DNA from: Lycium barbarum
Lineage: Eukaryota; Streptophyta; Magnoliopsida; Solanales; Solanaceae
Length of the DNA stretch: 64,000 nucleotides
Assembly (NCBI RefSeq): GCF_019175385.1
Contig: NC_083346.1
Coordinates: 55,147,821 to 55,211,820 of the forward strand
Direction of reading: 5' to 3'
Both the position numbers and the translations under genes were made by a program. The notes beneath the pieces were generated by a model, which made no database searches, was not told the origin of the DNA, and saw only the letters and a list, made by a program, of their open reading frames with translations. The stretch's first letter is position 1. Every line of letters begins with the position of its first letter. Shown piece after piece: positions 12,575 to 25,013 of this stretch.

Positions 12575-13046
12575 CCTAACCCGAGCCTAAAACTGCTCAG
12601 CGCGTTCGTGCCCCGTGGTGGCGCGTCCGCATTGAGTTGGCCGTTGGCCTCCTGTGCGTTTGCGCCACTCCCTAGCGCGGTCGTGCAGGCTATTTTGCTA
12701 GCCTGCCATCCCAACTTGTAACCTCCATATCTCCTTACCCCAATGTCCTATTGAGGAGCGTTTTGTGGCGTTAGAAATTGGACTTCATGAACTTCACTCT
12801 GGGCTTTGCTTTGTCTCAAAACTCATCATGTTCCAAAAGATATCCTTCCTCCAAGTCGGACCATCAACCTTGTTTTTGAAATTCACCTGCTTTCCAATCC
12901 TCTCGTGGGTTATTACCTGAACTAAATCGCCGTGATCATAAATTAAACACATGCAACCATACATGCCCTTAAAAGTAACTCCAAAATCCACACTTGGGGC
13001 GACCGACACTTACAGATTTCAATGTATAGAACTACGGGGTGTAGCA
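12575..13046 (-). mobile_element. LTR M, right-end fragment of another LTR
   Basis: The minus-strand start is TGCTACACCCCG at 13046, a decayed TGTT. The block around 12720-12830 aligns with 16830-16930 in the solo LTR and 29040-29130 in element E (the TAACCTCCATATCTCC-type block). LTR L is inserted at its left edge. A GC-rich stretch (12594-12700) takes the place where other LTRs have their inverted-repeat cluster. Confidence 0.6.
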
Positions 13047-13047
13047 C

Positions 13048-14647
13048 TGTCACAAAAATCTACATATAAACATAAGGCCAATGAGGCCACCACGAGCATA
13101 TAAACATCATACTAGGGACGACAAGGCCACAAATGACATCTATACCCACGACACATTCTACGAGCCTCTAAAAACATACATACACCTCATGTTGGTCGGT
13201 ACAGGGTCCCGCCATAACCGTAATGCAAATATATATAGAAATACATACATCGAGAACCACCTAGTATACCAACCTCTTAAGCGACTCCAGGAAAAGCGGA
13301 GCGTGACCATCATCGCGAAATTGAAACTCCTATCACAAAGGTCTTCCTGTCGAGCTGTATGGACCTGCGGGCATGAACGCAGCATCCCTATAATAGGACG
13401 TCTGTACAGAATAATGTACTTAGTATGTAAGGCAGGAATACACATATATAAAGATAATAAATAAAAAAAAGTAGAGAAGGAATTAACCTGAAACTCTTGG
13501 GACATGTGACATGCATGCATTAGTTTGAAAACATATATAAATACATATATATGTATATACATAAGTCATATCATCATCAAGCCGCTCTTTGGGTCTAATA
13601 ATCATCTTAATATCGTACCAGATCTTAATAGGACTCGGTGTTATCGTACCCAACTGCAATAGTGTACACAATAGGTGTTGTACCCTACCGACTGTAGAGT
13701 GGCTTGGTGTACTAAAATAGATACATATATAGATATATATAATGCATGATGAACTCGGGGAACATGATCTAAGACCATCAGAGTGACGTAATGTCAGTAG
13801 CCTCCTAATGAGTTATGTAACTAACAACGTCAACATGTGACTCATCTATAAACTAGAAATCAAGTTTAAATAAATCAAATAACATATTGAAACATGAAGA
13901 TCATGGAGCTTATAAGCATTAGAATAGAATTTTCTTCTTATGGGGACATTTGTTAGCTAGTATCATTGGATTCGTGCCAAAGAAAAGAAAGAAGAACCTT
14001 ACATACCTTGTTAGCTTCCTTGTTAGTCCAACCTCGCAATTCGTTTGGCAGTTCAACGTATAATAGCGATAACGCCTCCCCTGTTTCTACTACTTTCCCA
14101 AGTTCACAACACCATGAGCAGCAATAACCACACTTAATTTACAATAATTATCTGGAAAACACTTTCATACAGCCCACACAATACAAACAATGACATAAAT
14201 TAACAAAACTAGTACCAAGCACGACGAGCGGTAAGCTCGGTTTGTAACCAATAACCACCTCTTTCCCCCTATCTTCTTCCCTAATTTTAACAAAACAATA
14301 GCAATAATTTGGCCAACATATATATAACATATTAACATGATTTCTAGCCCTATATTCATCACAAGAACCACACCAAGTAGCCGACACGACAGCAAAAACA
14401 ATTTATACGACTCCCTGCTATTAATTGTGTAATTCTCATATCACAATTTAGCTATGACCTGTATGAACTTAAATATATTTAGGAGAGGAGAATTCATACC
14501 TTATATGTCAAGAACTAATCTTTTTCCACCTTACTTCACTTCGAAGAATGCCCGGATTCAACAACACGACAAGACGGAACAACGAGATCGAAACGGTGAG
14601 CCAAACCCATAACAAAATTGGTTAATGTTACCGTTTATATCTATTCA
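13048..14647 (-). mobile_element. Element N 3' LTR, left part
   Basis: The LTR's 3' end (TGTCAC on the plus strand) is at 13048; the next ~150 bp normally seen in this family appear to be missing. The conserved hairpin is present near 13380-13425 and AGGTATGTAAGG near 13997-14008. At 14648 a solo LTR interrupts it and the sequence resumes at 17209. The two parts together make about 2.43 kb. Confidence 0.7.
14643..14647. other. Target-site duplication ATTCA (left copy)
   Basis: The 5-bp ATTCA directly before the solo LTR is repeated exactly at 17204-17208. Confidence 0.9.
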
Positions 14648-15374
14648 TGTCACGACCCAAACCGACGGGCCGCAACAGGTGCCCGACCACTACTGGCCAA
14701 GCACTCCTGTGCTTGCGTTTACTTCTCACTAACTATCCTGGGCCTATATACAATCTATGACTGTGCTACACTGTCTCCCGAACAATCGTCATAAAAGACA
14801 CTGTACCTGGAACTCACGGCCAATGCTTACATATAAACATAAACACTGAGAATAACAGCGTGAGCCGATTTGGCCTCCATACATATATACTGTACAACAA
14901 AATAAACGCCGAAGAGACTGCATAATATCACGACTACATATCAGTGTCTACAGACCTCTATGGAGTACAAACTGTAGAAAGGACATGACAAGGCCCTGCC
15001 GTACCCATATATGTACGTAACCGAATATCATACCAAAAGGGATGTATCTCTGGATCAATGGAGCGTACTTACTGCTGCTGAGGGAAGGTCCTACTGCTAT
15101 GGATCGTCCGACTGGCTACCTGATCCTGCGGGCATGAACGCAGCGTCCACAAGAAGGGACGTCAATACGAGTAATGTACTGAGTATGTATACAGAACATG
15201 AACAACAACATAATAAGGAATATTGAAAATATAAGAAAAAGGTATGACTGTCACTGCTTGCCTCTTAAGGAGGAATCATGCATGCTCACTTTTTCCTTCA
15301 AAACATATCACCCATACATACATAAACTGTCTGAATCAAACAACATAATTAGCCCGTGTCCGGGGTAATCATCT

Positions 15375-15562
15375 CACGCCGCCCACTAGTGGTGCTGCCC
15401 GTGCCATATAGACACGGTGTTATTATCATCATCCATAAGCCGCCCACTACGCCCAGCGTAGTGGTGTTGCCCGGCCATATAGGCACGGTGTAATCATCCA
15501 TAAGCCGCCCACTACGCCCAGCGTAGTGGTGCTGCCCGACCGTATAGGTGCAGTGTAATCAT
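15375..15562. repeat. ~63-bp tandem repeats in the solo LTR
   Basis: About three units carry GCCGCCCACTA, GTGGTG(C/T)TGCCC and GGCACGGTGTAATCAT. The two right-hand units (from ~15435 and ~15498) are nearly identical, and each has the inner palindrome ACTACGCCCAGCGTAGT. Confidence 0.85.
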
Positions 15563-16232
15563 CACAACATAAGCACACATAAGAGCCCAATCAAAAGCTA
15601 TAACTCTATCGGAGTGACGTAAGGTCGGTAACCTCCGATTGTATTATGGAATAATCAAGATCGGCGTGTCTCACCTTGAAGGGACGAGCATTATAAGGTG
15701 AGACTATTAATGAGGAATAACATCAAGGGAAAACATAGAATAAGGTAACAAATCTCATAAGGCGTCAATTCATATACTACTTTGAAGTCTTTAGAAAATA
15801 GAGCCATTATCAAGGAATAAAATTGAGGATCAAGAAATAGCTCAATATTCTCATATTGTCATTGATCTCATAAATTGAGACTTTTAAACATGAAATCGTG
15901 ATTATCACAATCATTATAGAGATGTGCCCATCTTTGACATCACCGTTATTATTGGAAAAAAAAAACATGTCCATCGTTGTTGTCATAAGGGCTTCCAGAA
16001 TCATAAATCTCTGGTTTGGAAAATACGGACATTTTGGAAAACATTTACGGGTTATCAGGAAGGGAATCATGCCTTGGAATCATAGACTTTTATCTTTTGA
16101 AAACAAAGAAGTTATGGAAGCATTTATGAAATTGTAACATAGGAATCATGCCTTTGAAAGAAAAGGGACGAGCCTTAACATACCTTTCGGTCGCCTTAGT
16201 CGTTCAACGTTTATCCTTCCAAACTCGTAAAT

Positions 16233-16553
16233 CTACATATAAACCATTCATACTGTTATTAGGCTCAATGCCATACACTCATCTTAAGCCTTCAATTTAA
16301 TTCCGTTTAGAATCTATCGAAATTCGGGCAACACCTCCCTTGTTTATATGCCTAGTCCGAAATCACAATCCAACAACCAACAACAACAAAAATACCAACA
16401 TCAATAACATCATTTCCAACACCAACATGTACCATAAAATAGCCCACACGCTGTTTTCCAACTTCCATAACTAACAAACATACTACACGATTGTTTAGCG
16501 ACTTTATCTCCGTAAATAAGCCTTAAATAATACCAAAAGAGAAAGATTCATAC
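16233..16553 (-). other. Intron-like segment in the solo LTR
   Basis: On the minus strand AAAAAG|GTATGAAT (16553) and TATGTAG|ATTTAC (16233) bound a short 321-nt version of the intron-like segment seen in the other LTRs. Confidence 0.4.
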
Positions 16554-17203
16554 CTTTTTGCTTGTTAAGACAGCAATATCCTCAATATCCACGCTAAAAT
16601 CTCCTGTAAAACAATACTAGAATCACAACCATGAGTTACCCAGACCTAAACCACTACTCCGCGACTTAAAAATTACACACTTGTGATTCCCTCACTTTCT
16701 CTCTTCCAATTTTTTGGAATTTTCCAGCAAAATCTGGTGAAAAAAAGGGGTTCTTACCCTTTTTATAAGGGACAAATTCGGGTCGGGTTCACTGTAGCAC
16801 GTGTTTCTGCTCTATCAGCCGAACTTGTAACGTCCATAGTTCTCTACTCCGATGTCCTATCGACAAGCAGTTTGTTGCGTTGCAAACTAGACTCGACGAC
16901 ATTCATTTTAGACTTTTGTTTCACCTTAAAATACTTCATATTATCTGAGATATTCATCCCCCAATTTGGACAAAAATTTTCACACAAAACATTACCCATC
17001 CTTTCTCCAAAGTCATACTACTTCATTTCTTCCACTTATTTCCTTATAAAACCTTCCGGTATACCTTATATACATCCTTCACTCATTAAAGATATTTAAT
17101 AATGCTTACTCCTTATAATCCAAAGTGGTTTTACTTAACCCTAACTCAACGTACTTATGTTTCAAATTTGATAAGTGCTTCTTCGAAGATACGGGGTGTA
17201 ACA

Positions 17204-18035
17204 ATTCATGGATTAACATTGATGTGTGTGTATTTACACACTGAATTACATTGCTGCCTCTAGATTTTCAATTTAAGCAACCAAATTCTTATGCAAGCTT
17301 GTATCCATTCAAAATGATAACTTTAGTACACAAAGATGATTATGTATTTCTCCACTATATGGAATATGGGGCCCACTTGTCTTTTTATAACTTTGGACAA
17401 TTGTTTATTGCAAAAGATGGCACCAACAACTCAATAAAAGTTAGTCACAATATGCTCTTTTCCCATGCAGCACGTAGACATGTTTTATAACACTTATCCA
17501 TTAATTAATTAATGCTACCCTCCACATATAGCCAATTGTGTACATAATTAATTTATTGATCTCAATTCACTTAAATTGTAATCATTTTTAACACACTTTA
17601 TATACTCATTATCATGATCATGTGATATATCACTAGTCCATAGTCTCTTTATGCAAATCCTAAAATATTATTTCCAACCCTCCTCGTCCCACTTTTGAGG
17701 CTTATAATTTTGGAACTTCATCTCCTTATACAACAAACTCTTAATTTGTATACTTGAATATGACCAAATCCTTCGGGCTCGAGTAAGTTTGCTCATGGTG
17801 GACGGTTCAATTCCTGAGTTCGAAAATACAGGGTATTATAATTGGGCCGTATTTCATTCAAATAATGTCGAACCTCGACAAAACTTATTTTCTTCAATTT
17901 GTTTATCTTCTAATCCTTATGATATATCCGTACTATTATTCTAACCACCTATAAGCTTGGGGATAACCTCATGTTTCGCTACTTATGTCGTCTAACTTGA
18001 ACGCTTTCTAACACACGATAACACGGGATGTAACA
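17204..18035 (-). mobile_element. Element N 3' LTR, right part (starts with the second ATTCA)
   Basis: Bases 17204-17208 are the right copy of the target duplication. The LTR then continues to its minus-strand start TGTTACATCCCG at 18035, directly against a polypurine tract, so this is the 3' LTR of element N. Confidence 0.75.
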
Positions 18036-18077
18036 TCCTCCCCCCTCCCCCCTTAGGAACATTCGTCCTCGAATGTA
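18036..18077 (-). other. Polypurine tract and pre-PPT palindrome of element N
   Basis: A C/T-rich plus-strand run (18036-18053, purine-rich on the minus strand) adjoins the 3' LTR. Next to it is the conserved inverted repeat AACATTCG-TCCT-CGAATGT (18058-18077), with its last base changed. Confidence 0.8.
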
Positions 18078-18520
18078 GAGGTGCATTAAGCGAGAACTAA
18101 TCCTTATAGATTTTTCCAAATTTTTTGATAGAGTCTACCCAATAGTTAGGCGCTATCTAAAACCTACAAATAACCAAAATTCACCTACGTGTTCCATAGG
18201 GCCCTATAAACATCATACATACATGTATCAACCCTTATGGCGTCATCATACATCAAAAGAATTTTTAAGCTATCATTTACCTTATGAGTTATGTCTTTCT
18301 CCAATCTCCTCTTGTAATGTTTAGTCTTAGTGCTACCTTGGGTTAGGAATAGACAGGGGTACTTGGAGCTCCTTTTTCTCCCTTGGCTCTTCACGTCATG
18401 TTCGTAATACTGTTATTCCTCCTTGGTGCTTTACAAAGATTGCAACCTTGTCCTTATTATACGTACTTGCCAATCTAAAATAGCCACCGGAACCTCTGTG
18501 ACAGGCCTTCCACGATATGC

Positions 18521-19800
18521 ACATGTCACAATTTCATAACCTAGAGATATGGAAAACCGGATGAACATACTCTAATTGTGAAGGTAACTCCAACTCATAA
18601 AATACTTGGCTTACTTGTCAACTGATTTTGTAGGGGCTAATACCTCACGGGTTGAATTTACCTCTTTTCTAAAGCTGATCATGCCTTTCATCGGCTAAAC
18701 TCATAAGAATATCCAAGCATCAACCGCATGTCTAAATATGAACTTGATGGCTTTGAGCTGTCAACACCTGCTCCTAAACAAGTTTCACCTTCTCTACGAC
18801 TTGGTGAACTAAATCGGGCCTAAATAACTCTGACCAGTTCACTTCGAACCACCTGACAAGGAATCCATACTTTCATCCATATAAAGCCTCATAATGTGCC
18901 ATTTTGAAGCCTATAACACTCTCGAGTGTCTGTTTCGTGCGTCCCGTTTGGTCATTTGTCTATGGGTGAAAGATTAAACTGAGTTTTGATGCACATAGTA
19001 TTCTAGGATCCTCATTTGGTGCTTCCTAAACTTATACTCCAGTCTTTAGTCGATAAGATTTCATCTTAAGTGTCGTTACACATTCCTATAGAAACAATTT
19101 GAATGCTACAAACAGGCTTTAACACTTGAGAACTGTAGGTCCATAAGTAGACACGATTCACCGTAAGTAACAATCTTGAATTCATTTTCTAGATTCTGGG
19201 ACGTGTCTGCTAAACAAATCCTCACTTTAAATTTTGTTGATAATCATGCCAGTCGTATAAATTTTCTTAAACAAGGGCTATTCACTTACAATGATCATCT
19301 AAGAACCATCTATAGGATTTATCTTCGTGATGTCATGGCACATCTTGGTTGACCTGGATGACTAAGATAACGAAAGTAATGTATCTTTGACATGATTTAA
19401 CGCCGTAATTCCACTACATCTACAATACATATTCAACTTTTATATCCTAAAACCCCATGTTTTTCCACCTCACAGACTATTACCTCATTCGATTGGACTT
19501 CTTCATTAAACTCCAAACACGACATAATCTTCTTATTGCTGCCTTCTCATTTGGTGTTACAGATGATGGTGTCTTTTTTTTTAATACATATGCCATCTCC
19601 TTAGTCCAACAACCGGATTCCTTAAGTAGCTAGCTGGCATAACTTGGCTACCTTTCCATCTTCGGGCCCAAGTATGCTAGGCTGGTCATAAATCTGCGAC
19701 TAAGTGTTCCAGTAACAATGTCAACTTGTTCGGACAGCACAAGATATCAATGTTATAGTTCTTTAATAACTCGAGCTACCTCCTCCCTCATTTACATTTA
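18521..19800 (-). pseudogene. Fossil pol of element N (chromodomain, integrase and RNase H traces)
   Basis: The plus strand at 18528-18720 aligns by eye with element B at ~61910-62065, the end of integrase and the start of the chromodomain region. Shared words include GGAAAACCGGAT(G/A)AAC and TCATGCCTTTCAT. The piece at 18876-18912 aligns with 62276-62312 (CATATAAAGCCTCATA, integrase core). The piece at ~19738-19775 matches the RNase H region at 63290-63330 (ACAAGATATCAA...TAATC or ATAGTT). Order and spacing (~1.2 kb against 1.35 kb in B) fit a minus-strand Ty3/gypsy pol. Frames are destroyed by many stops and indels, so it is an old, non-functional copy. It is much older-looking than A or B. 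Confidence 0.6.
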
Positions 19801-21540
19801 GAAGGGCATCTTTGGTCATGTTTACTTGCGAGCATCCCGTAGCACCCCAGGTGAGCTGAACCACCTATAATCACCTCCAGCTGCTTTCACCTTCTTTCTA
19901 ATTTCTAATAGTGTTTCCTTAATGATAACCTTTAAATTCTTGACTTGTATCTTAAGATCAACAATTTGTTCTGTATTTGAAGCACGCATATTGAACTTTA
20001 GCGGCCATCACTTTCGTTAAAGTGTTCTTGGGAGTTGCAACTGTGTCTTGCAAAATTGAAGCCTCATGCACTCGAATCCCTTATGTAGTTATATATGGTC
20101 TACAAAATCATCTATGACCTCTGGCCAAACCTAGACCTTTCACAAGTCAATTATTGGTTGCTCGGTTGAGCTATCTTCTAAACATTAACTTTCAATGAAC
20201 TCTGATTGGGCCTTATCTTTCCGGCCTCGCTTACACTTCATAAAAATCTCCAAGTTCTCAATGCCTGACTGTACTTACTATCGGTCGGTGTCCCTGCTAA
20301 GTTAATTACTATCTCTTTTCTTACGTTTGCACTTACAGATCATTCTAAAGCCATGGAATTTTGGTAAGGCATAAACTAATACTATCTCATTCGTTTCTCA
20401 CCTTTAGTTGCACTTCTTCTTGCCACTCTGTTATTAAGAATTTCTGCAATTCTATCTCCATATTTTTCCCCGCATTATCTCCTTTCTTGGGACGATAGCC
20501 AATGCCTCATGCCCAAACATTTTATCCCTGTAGCGTCACATTTCTACCTTTCTGCTTTTACTAATTCTTCACGCGCCATGTTCTTATCACTGCCCTTACT
20601 ATAATTTTCTGCTTATGGGGAATAGCTGAATCACCTATATGTATAATGTGTCATATATTTCAACTAGCGGGCTCGATCTTAATGAGCTTAACTCCAACGC
20701 ATAAGGTGTGTCTAATGGTGACCATTTTAAATAACTTTCAAAGCCGGTCTTTCATTGCCTGATTGCTGCTGGCAAAGGTCATAGTGCCCATTACTATTAG
20801 AGTTCCCAAAGATCCTGACTTTCATTCGGTTTAGCTTTACCTAATACTGGTATCTCCTAAGTCAGAGAGCTAAATCGGTTTGCTGATAACCCCCTACTGG
20901 AGTGATCCCTTCACATTTCATAGTGGCAGTATAACCTTGTGACTCCCCTTTTTATAGTCTTATCCTTGTCTCCTCTTGCCCATTTCTTATACTTGACCAA
21001 GAGTTCTATCGCACTGCCATGCCTACTTCATGACATTTATTCATTTCTTATATCTATTCCTAATGCTTCACTTATCCCACCAACCTCTGGCTAACCTCAC
21101 CATCTATCATATTCTGGAAAAATTCCAGCAAGAAGTTCCTTTGCTTCTAGTTCCTCTTCTCCTTAACTGAACTTGTCCTTTAGTTGCTCAATATTTCTTC
21201 TTCACTGGGAATATGAGTACTTATCCAATGAACAAAGATAAAATACCTATCCCCCTGCATCTTCTAAACACTCCAGTAGTCGTACCTGGCTATACAATCC
21301 CTTGGTACTCTACACCTATACATCTCCTAAAGAGGAACAACAAACATGCTCATAATATCCTTGAGTACTACCGTCCAATCTCAAGAATCGGTCCAACGCT
21401 AATATTTACTCTAACCTCTACCAGATCCTGAAATCCCACTCCTTCAAAAAAGTAGGTTTGTTGAAGCCTATAGGTTGTAAGTTGGAAAGAGCGCTACTAA
21501 CTATGCTTTTATCATAGTTGAAAGAAGAACCATAACTTGT

Positions 21541-21660
21541 GCTCTTCTCAAATACCTTGTGCCTTTTCCATATACCTATAGGTTGTAAGTCCGAAATCTC
21601 GTTACTTACAATTCTCCTCTTCTCAAATACCTTGTGCCTTTTCCATATTACCCCTCTACC
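21541..21660. repeat. Local imperfect tandem duplication in element N
   Basis: CTTCTCAAATACC followed by TTGTGCCTTTTCCATAT occurs twice (~21542 and ~21617), and CTATAGGTTGTAAG occurs at ~21468 and ~21577. The repeat makes the minus-strand frame 21418-21726 look repetitive; I do not regard that frame as a gene. Confidence 0.7.
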
Positions 21661-21948
21661 TTCAAACCCCTTACTTTCATTTTCCTCAGGCATGACCCCT
21701 TCCTTGCATGGATAAACATTGTTCATACCTTAATATTTTGACACCACACTCGCACATCTAGTGTGCGCATGATCTGACAGAGGTGTCTTACCTTTGTTTC
21801 GTCATAAGCATGAGCTAAGATCGAGTTCTTATGCCCTCTTTTCTTCTATAGCCACATCAAATTCCTTATTAATGATCCTCTGCTAGTTGTAGGTATCACC
21901 GTATGTACGAAATACTAAGGTTAGGAATGAACTTCTTACAACTAAGCT

Positions 21949-22418
21949 TGTCATGACCTAACCAAAGGGCCACGACAGGCACCCGGAGCTAATCCACCGA
22001 ACACCTCTGAACATATACATCTCATAATCATTTCTAGGTGGACCACAAAGATATCTCATGGGCATCATACTCTACAAGGGCATATATCATAAGATAATGG
22101 CACGCCTCTTTATATTCATCAACAACTATGCCCATCATCACAAGCCGACATGGCTGCCAAAATATTATACCACAATATGCACTGATAAGGTCATGGAATA
22201 TCTAGCTACATACATCTGTCTACGAGCCTCTATATAGAATACAGGAATCCATGAAGATGGGGTAGAACTCCGCCATGCCCAAGTATATACACAAAGAGTA
22301 ATACTAATAAACTGCAACTCCGAAACAAATGGAGCGCTCCTGAGACTCCGCTGATGAAGCTCCTAAGAGTCTGGCAGTCTACCTGTCTGCCTGCGGGCAT
22401 GAATGCAGCGTCCACAAG
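21949..22418 (-). mobile_element. Element E 3' LTR, left part
   Basis: The LTR's 3' end is at 21949 (TGTCATGACC on the plus strand). It runs to 22418, where solo LTR F is inserted, and resumes at 28047. AAGCT (21944-21948) is the likely left target duplication; its partner is outside the window. Confidence 0.8.
22414..22418. other. Target-site duplication ACAAG (left copy)
   Basis: ACAAG before solo LTR F is repeated exactly at 28042-28046. Removing F and one copy restores the reading of the conserved hairpin loop (CCACAAG) of the E LTR. Confidence 0.95.
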
Positions 22419-23030
22419 TGTTATATCCCGTATTTTTATACGTCGAGTTATTCGCAAGATAATCGACTTAAGTAAAAGACGGGATCATTTTCAGATATGA
22501 AATAGGAACTTTTAATTTTCAATTTTAATTAGAACACAAATTGTTTATAAATTTTATTTAGTATAGAAATATTATTAGAGATTAGGGATTAATTAATTGT
22601 GATTAGATTATTAAGTAAGAATTAGTGATTAATTAAAATTAATTAACCTAATTACTATGTGTGGGCCCCACCCTTGTTAATTAAAAAAATAATAAAAAAA
22701 TAACAATTCAACAAAAAAATTTTGGTGAGTCATTAGAGGGGGTAGACGTGTCAACATATGGAAAACCATATATAAGCTAGTGGCAAATGAAGAAATCAAC
22801 ATTTGATTTCATTTCACAAAAAAAATCAAGTTGGAAAAAATTAAAGCTCCCATGGCTGCTCTCGGCCAACCATGGTGATTGAAGAGAAAATAATTTTTTG
22901 AATATTTTGATCAAGTTTCAAGTGCATTACAAGTTCAAGGAGGTGGTAGCAACATTGGATATTGAGTTGAGGAAGAAGAAATTGTGAAATTGGAGCAATT
23001 AAGTGTAGAAATTCCACCGAGAAAATTTAG

Positions 23031-23406
23031 GTAAGATTTTCTTATTTTGTGGTGTAATTGTATTAATAGTGTTGTAATGGAATTATTAAAATTGGATTGG
23101 ATGAAATTGGAAGTAAGAAAATGCATGAAATCGTTGTTATATGAAGAAATTGTGGGTTGAGAAGGATTAAAAAGGGTTATTGGATTGTTAGAATTGTTTA
23201 TGGGCTGAATTGTAAGGATTCTATATGAATATTGCTATTGCTGTCATTGTTGGTATTTTTGTGATAACAGGAGGATAATTGGAAGTTCGGGTTAGGCGAA
23301 TATATAGGGGAAATGCTACCCGATTTCCGTTAAGTCCTTAACTAATGAAAACCCTAATCGAGAAAGTATAAGTTAAAGAATGAGTCCTATAGGCGATTGG
23401 CTGCAG
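23031..23406 (+). other. Intron-like segment in solo LTR F
   Basis: TTTAG|GTAAGATT at 23031 and GGCTGCAG|ATTTG at 23406 bound 376 nt that are T-rich and C-poor, at the same LTR position as in relatives. Confidence 0.4.
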
Positions 23407-23828
23407 ATTTGTGAGCTAGGAAGTATAGTTTGCTAACAATAGCATTACTTTTATATTAAATAGGCTAAAGGGGCGACGAAGCGATCGAGGTTACGGTTAA
23501 CCTGTAACAGGTATGTAAATGTTATGACCCGTATTTTCGCGTATTCGGGAAAATTCGAAATGATTGTGAATTGTAAGGAATAAGGTCATATGTTGATTTG
23601 AATTCACATAGGTGTGTGTTGTTCATGGAAAATATTGGTGTGGAAACACGGAGGAAGGCCAAGGGCAAAAATTGGAATTTTGGAAATTAGTTTCGGGAAT
23701 TACAAAACGAGAATTATCATTAATTGGGCTCAAAATAAAAGAGAAAAATGAGGCCCAAAAAGAGATGGGGTGGCCGGCCAAGCACCAAGGCCCAACCCCG
23801 CATTTTAATTAATTTTCCATGTGTTATA

Positions 23829-23853
23829 ATTTATATAAGTATAATATATAAGT
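23829..23853 (+). promoter_or_regulatory. Possible TATA region of LTR G
   Basis: TTATATAAGTATAATATATA lies ~310 bp into the LTR and ~260 bp before the donor-like GTAAG. LTR-1 has a matching AT-rich stretch. This fits a U3 promoter, but no start site can be placed. Confidence 0.35.
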
Positions 23854-24108
23854 GGTCTTATCCCTTTGAAGTTTCAAGAAGCATGGAAGAGAAAGAACAA
23901 AGCAAATGAAGAGCAAAAAAAAAAATAAGGGCATTCGGCCTCTTGCTCCCACTTTCACCTCCCAAAAATCTTCCTCCAAAAATTTGTATCTTGTGATTTT
24001 CCTACTAAAATGAGTGTCCTCTACAACATGGTGCAATTGTTTGGGAAGAAAGAGCCCTTGTTTCTTCAATATGACAACATGGTTGAGTGAAGAAGATTGA
24101 AGAAAAAG

Positions 24109-25013
24109 GTAAGAATTCATTCCATGTTATTATGTTATGAAGGTTTGTTTGTGTTGTAGTGTATGAAAATGAGTAGAATTCATGAAAACATGGAAGTTTG
24201 CAAAGTGGGTGTGTATGTATATATGTGGCCGTGTAAGTGCTTGGTTGTGTAGTTAAGATGTGTTGAATTTTATGTTGTATTCTAGTTGTGTGTAGGGTGG
24301 AATGTATATTGGAAATGAAAGTTGAATGAATTTGGTTGAAGTTGGAAATGTATAGGTTGGCCGTGTGATATAGGAAATGGAATGGGAATGAATTAAATTT
24401 TGATTAACATGTTAGTTGTGTCCTGGTGATGCTTGCAATGCAAATGAAGATGAAATGATATAAGTTTGCATTGAAATGGAATGTAGAAGTTTATGTCGTT
24501 CTAGTATGATTTTATGACATTATGAAAATGAAGTTGTTAAGGTGCAAATTATGATGATTGTTGATGAATTTGGGATATAGGTGCATGTTATGAATAAGTA
24601 TGTTAAAGATTAGATGTTTTGAATGAATTATGACTTTGGTGGAAATTTGTATATTTTGTATATCGAATGAATATTTCGTACAAATGATTTGAAATGCTTC
24701 CGAATTATATTGTAATGATTTTGATTAGTAATGAATACAAGAATGTCAATGTTGGATTGAAAATACGAAGTCGGAATGAAGGTTATGACATTATGTTGGA
24801 AGGATGCCTAGTTATGTTATATAGTGTTTTATGGTGATTGTTGTTGTTGTTGGTGTTGTTGTTGGGTTGCGGTTGATTGTTTTGGCCGAGTTGAACTCTC
24901 GGGGGTGCTTTATGTATAGGGGAGGTACTGCCGAAATTTCGGTAGACAAATATGAACTTAAGTTGAATTCGTAGATTCTATAACTCACAATTGGTAAATG
25001 TAACCATTTGCAG
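24109..25013 (+). other. Intron-like segment in solo LTR G
   Basis: AAAAAG|GTAAGAAT (24109) and CATTTGCAG|ATTTTT (25013) bound a 905-nt stretch rich in T and G and poor in C on the sense strand, as plant introns often are. Confidence 0.45.

Larger units (their letters stand above)
14648..17203 (-). mobile_element. Solo LTR with perfect target duplication, inside the element N LTR
   Basis: This 2556-bp LTR has ends TGTTACACCCCG (minus, at 17203) and GGGTCGTGACA (at 14648). ATTCA flanks it on both sides and there is no internal region, PBS or PPT, so it is a solo LTR left by LTR-LTR recombination. It contains 63-bp tandem repeats (15375-15562), the conserved hairpin (~15126-15190) with a CGTCC/GGACG stem, an intron-like segment (16233-16553) and AAGGTATGTTAAGGC (~16172-16186). 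Frames such as 16683-17099 have no protein signature. Confidence 0.93.
18078..21948 (-). mobile_element. Element N internal region, decayed
   Basis: This is minus-oriented internal DNA of a Ty3/gypsy element between the PPT and the point where element E is inserted (21949). Traces of integrase, chromodomain and RNase H can be aligned by eye at 18.5-19.8 kb. The rest (19.8-21.9 kb) is too decayed for me to assign, apart from a local duplication at 21541-21660. No open frame here is credible. Confidence 0.65.

Noticed and set aside
13158..13562. Overlapping frames on both strands (127 and 134 residues) in the element N LTR.
   Set aside because: They lie across a conserved LTR block whose conservation is at the RNA/DNA level (hairpin); frames are not kept in related LTRs.
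17209..17500. Possible host exon (frame 17251-17490).
   Set aside because: It lies between the solo LTR and the LTR start at 18035 and belongs to the element N LTR; no domain and no coding signal.
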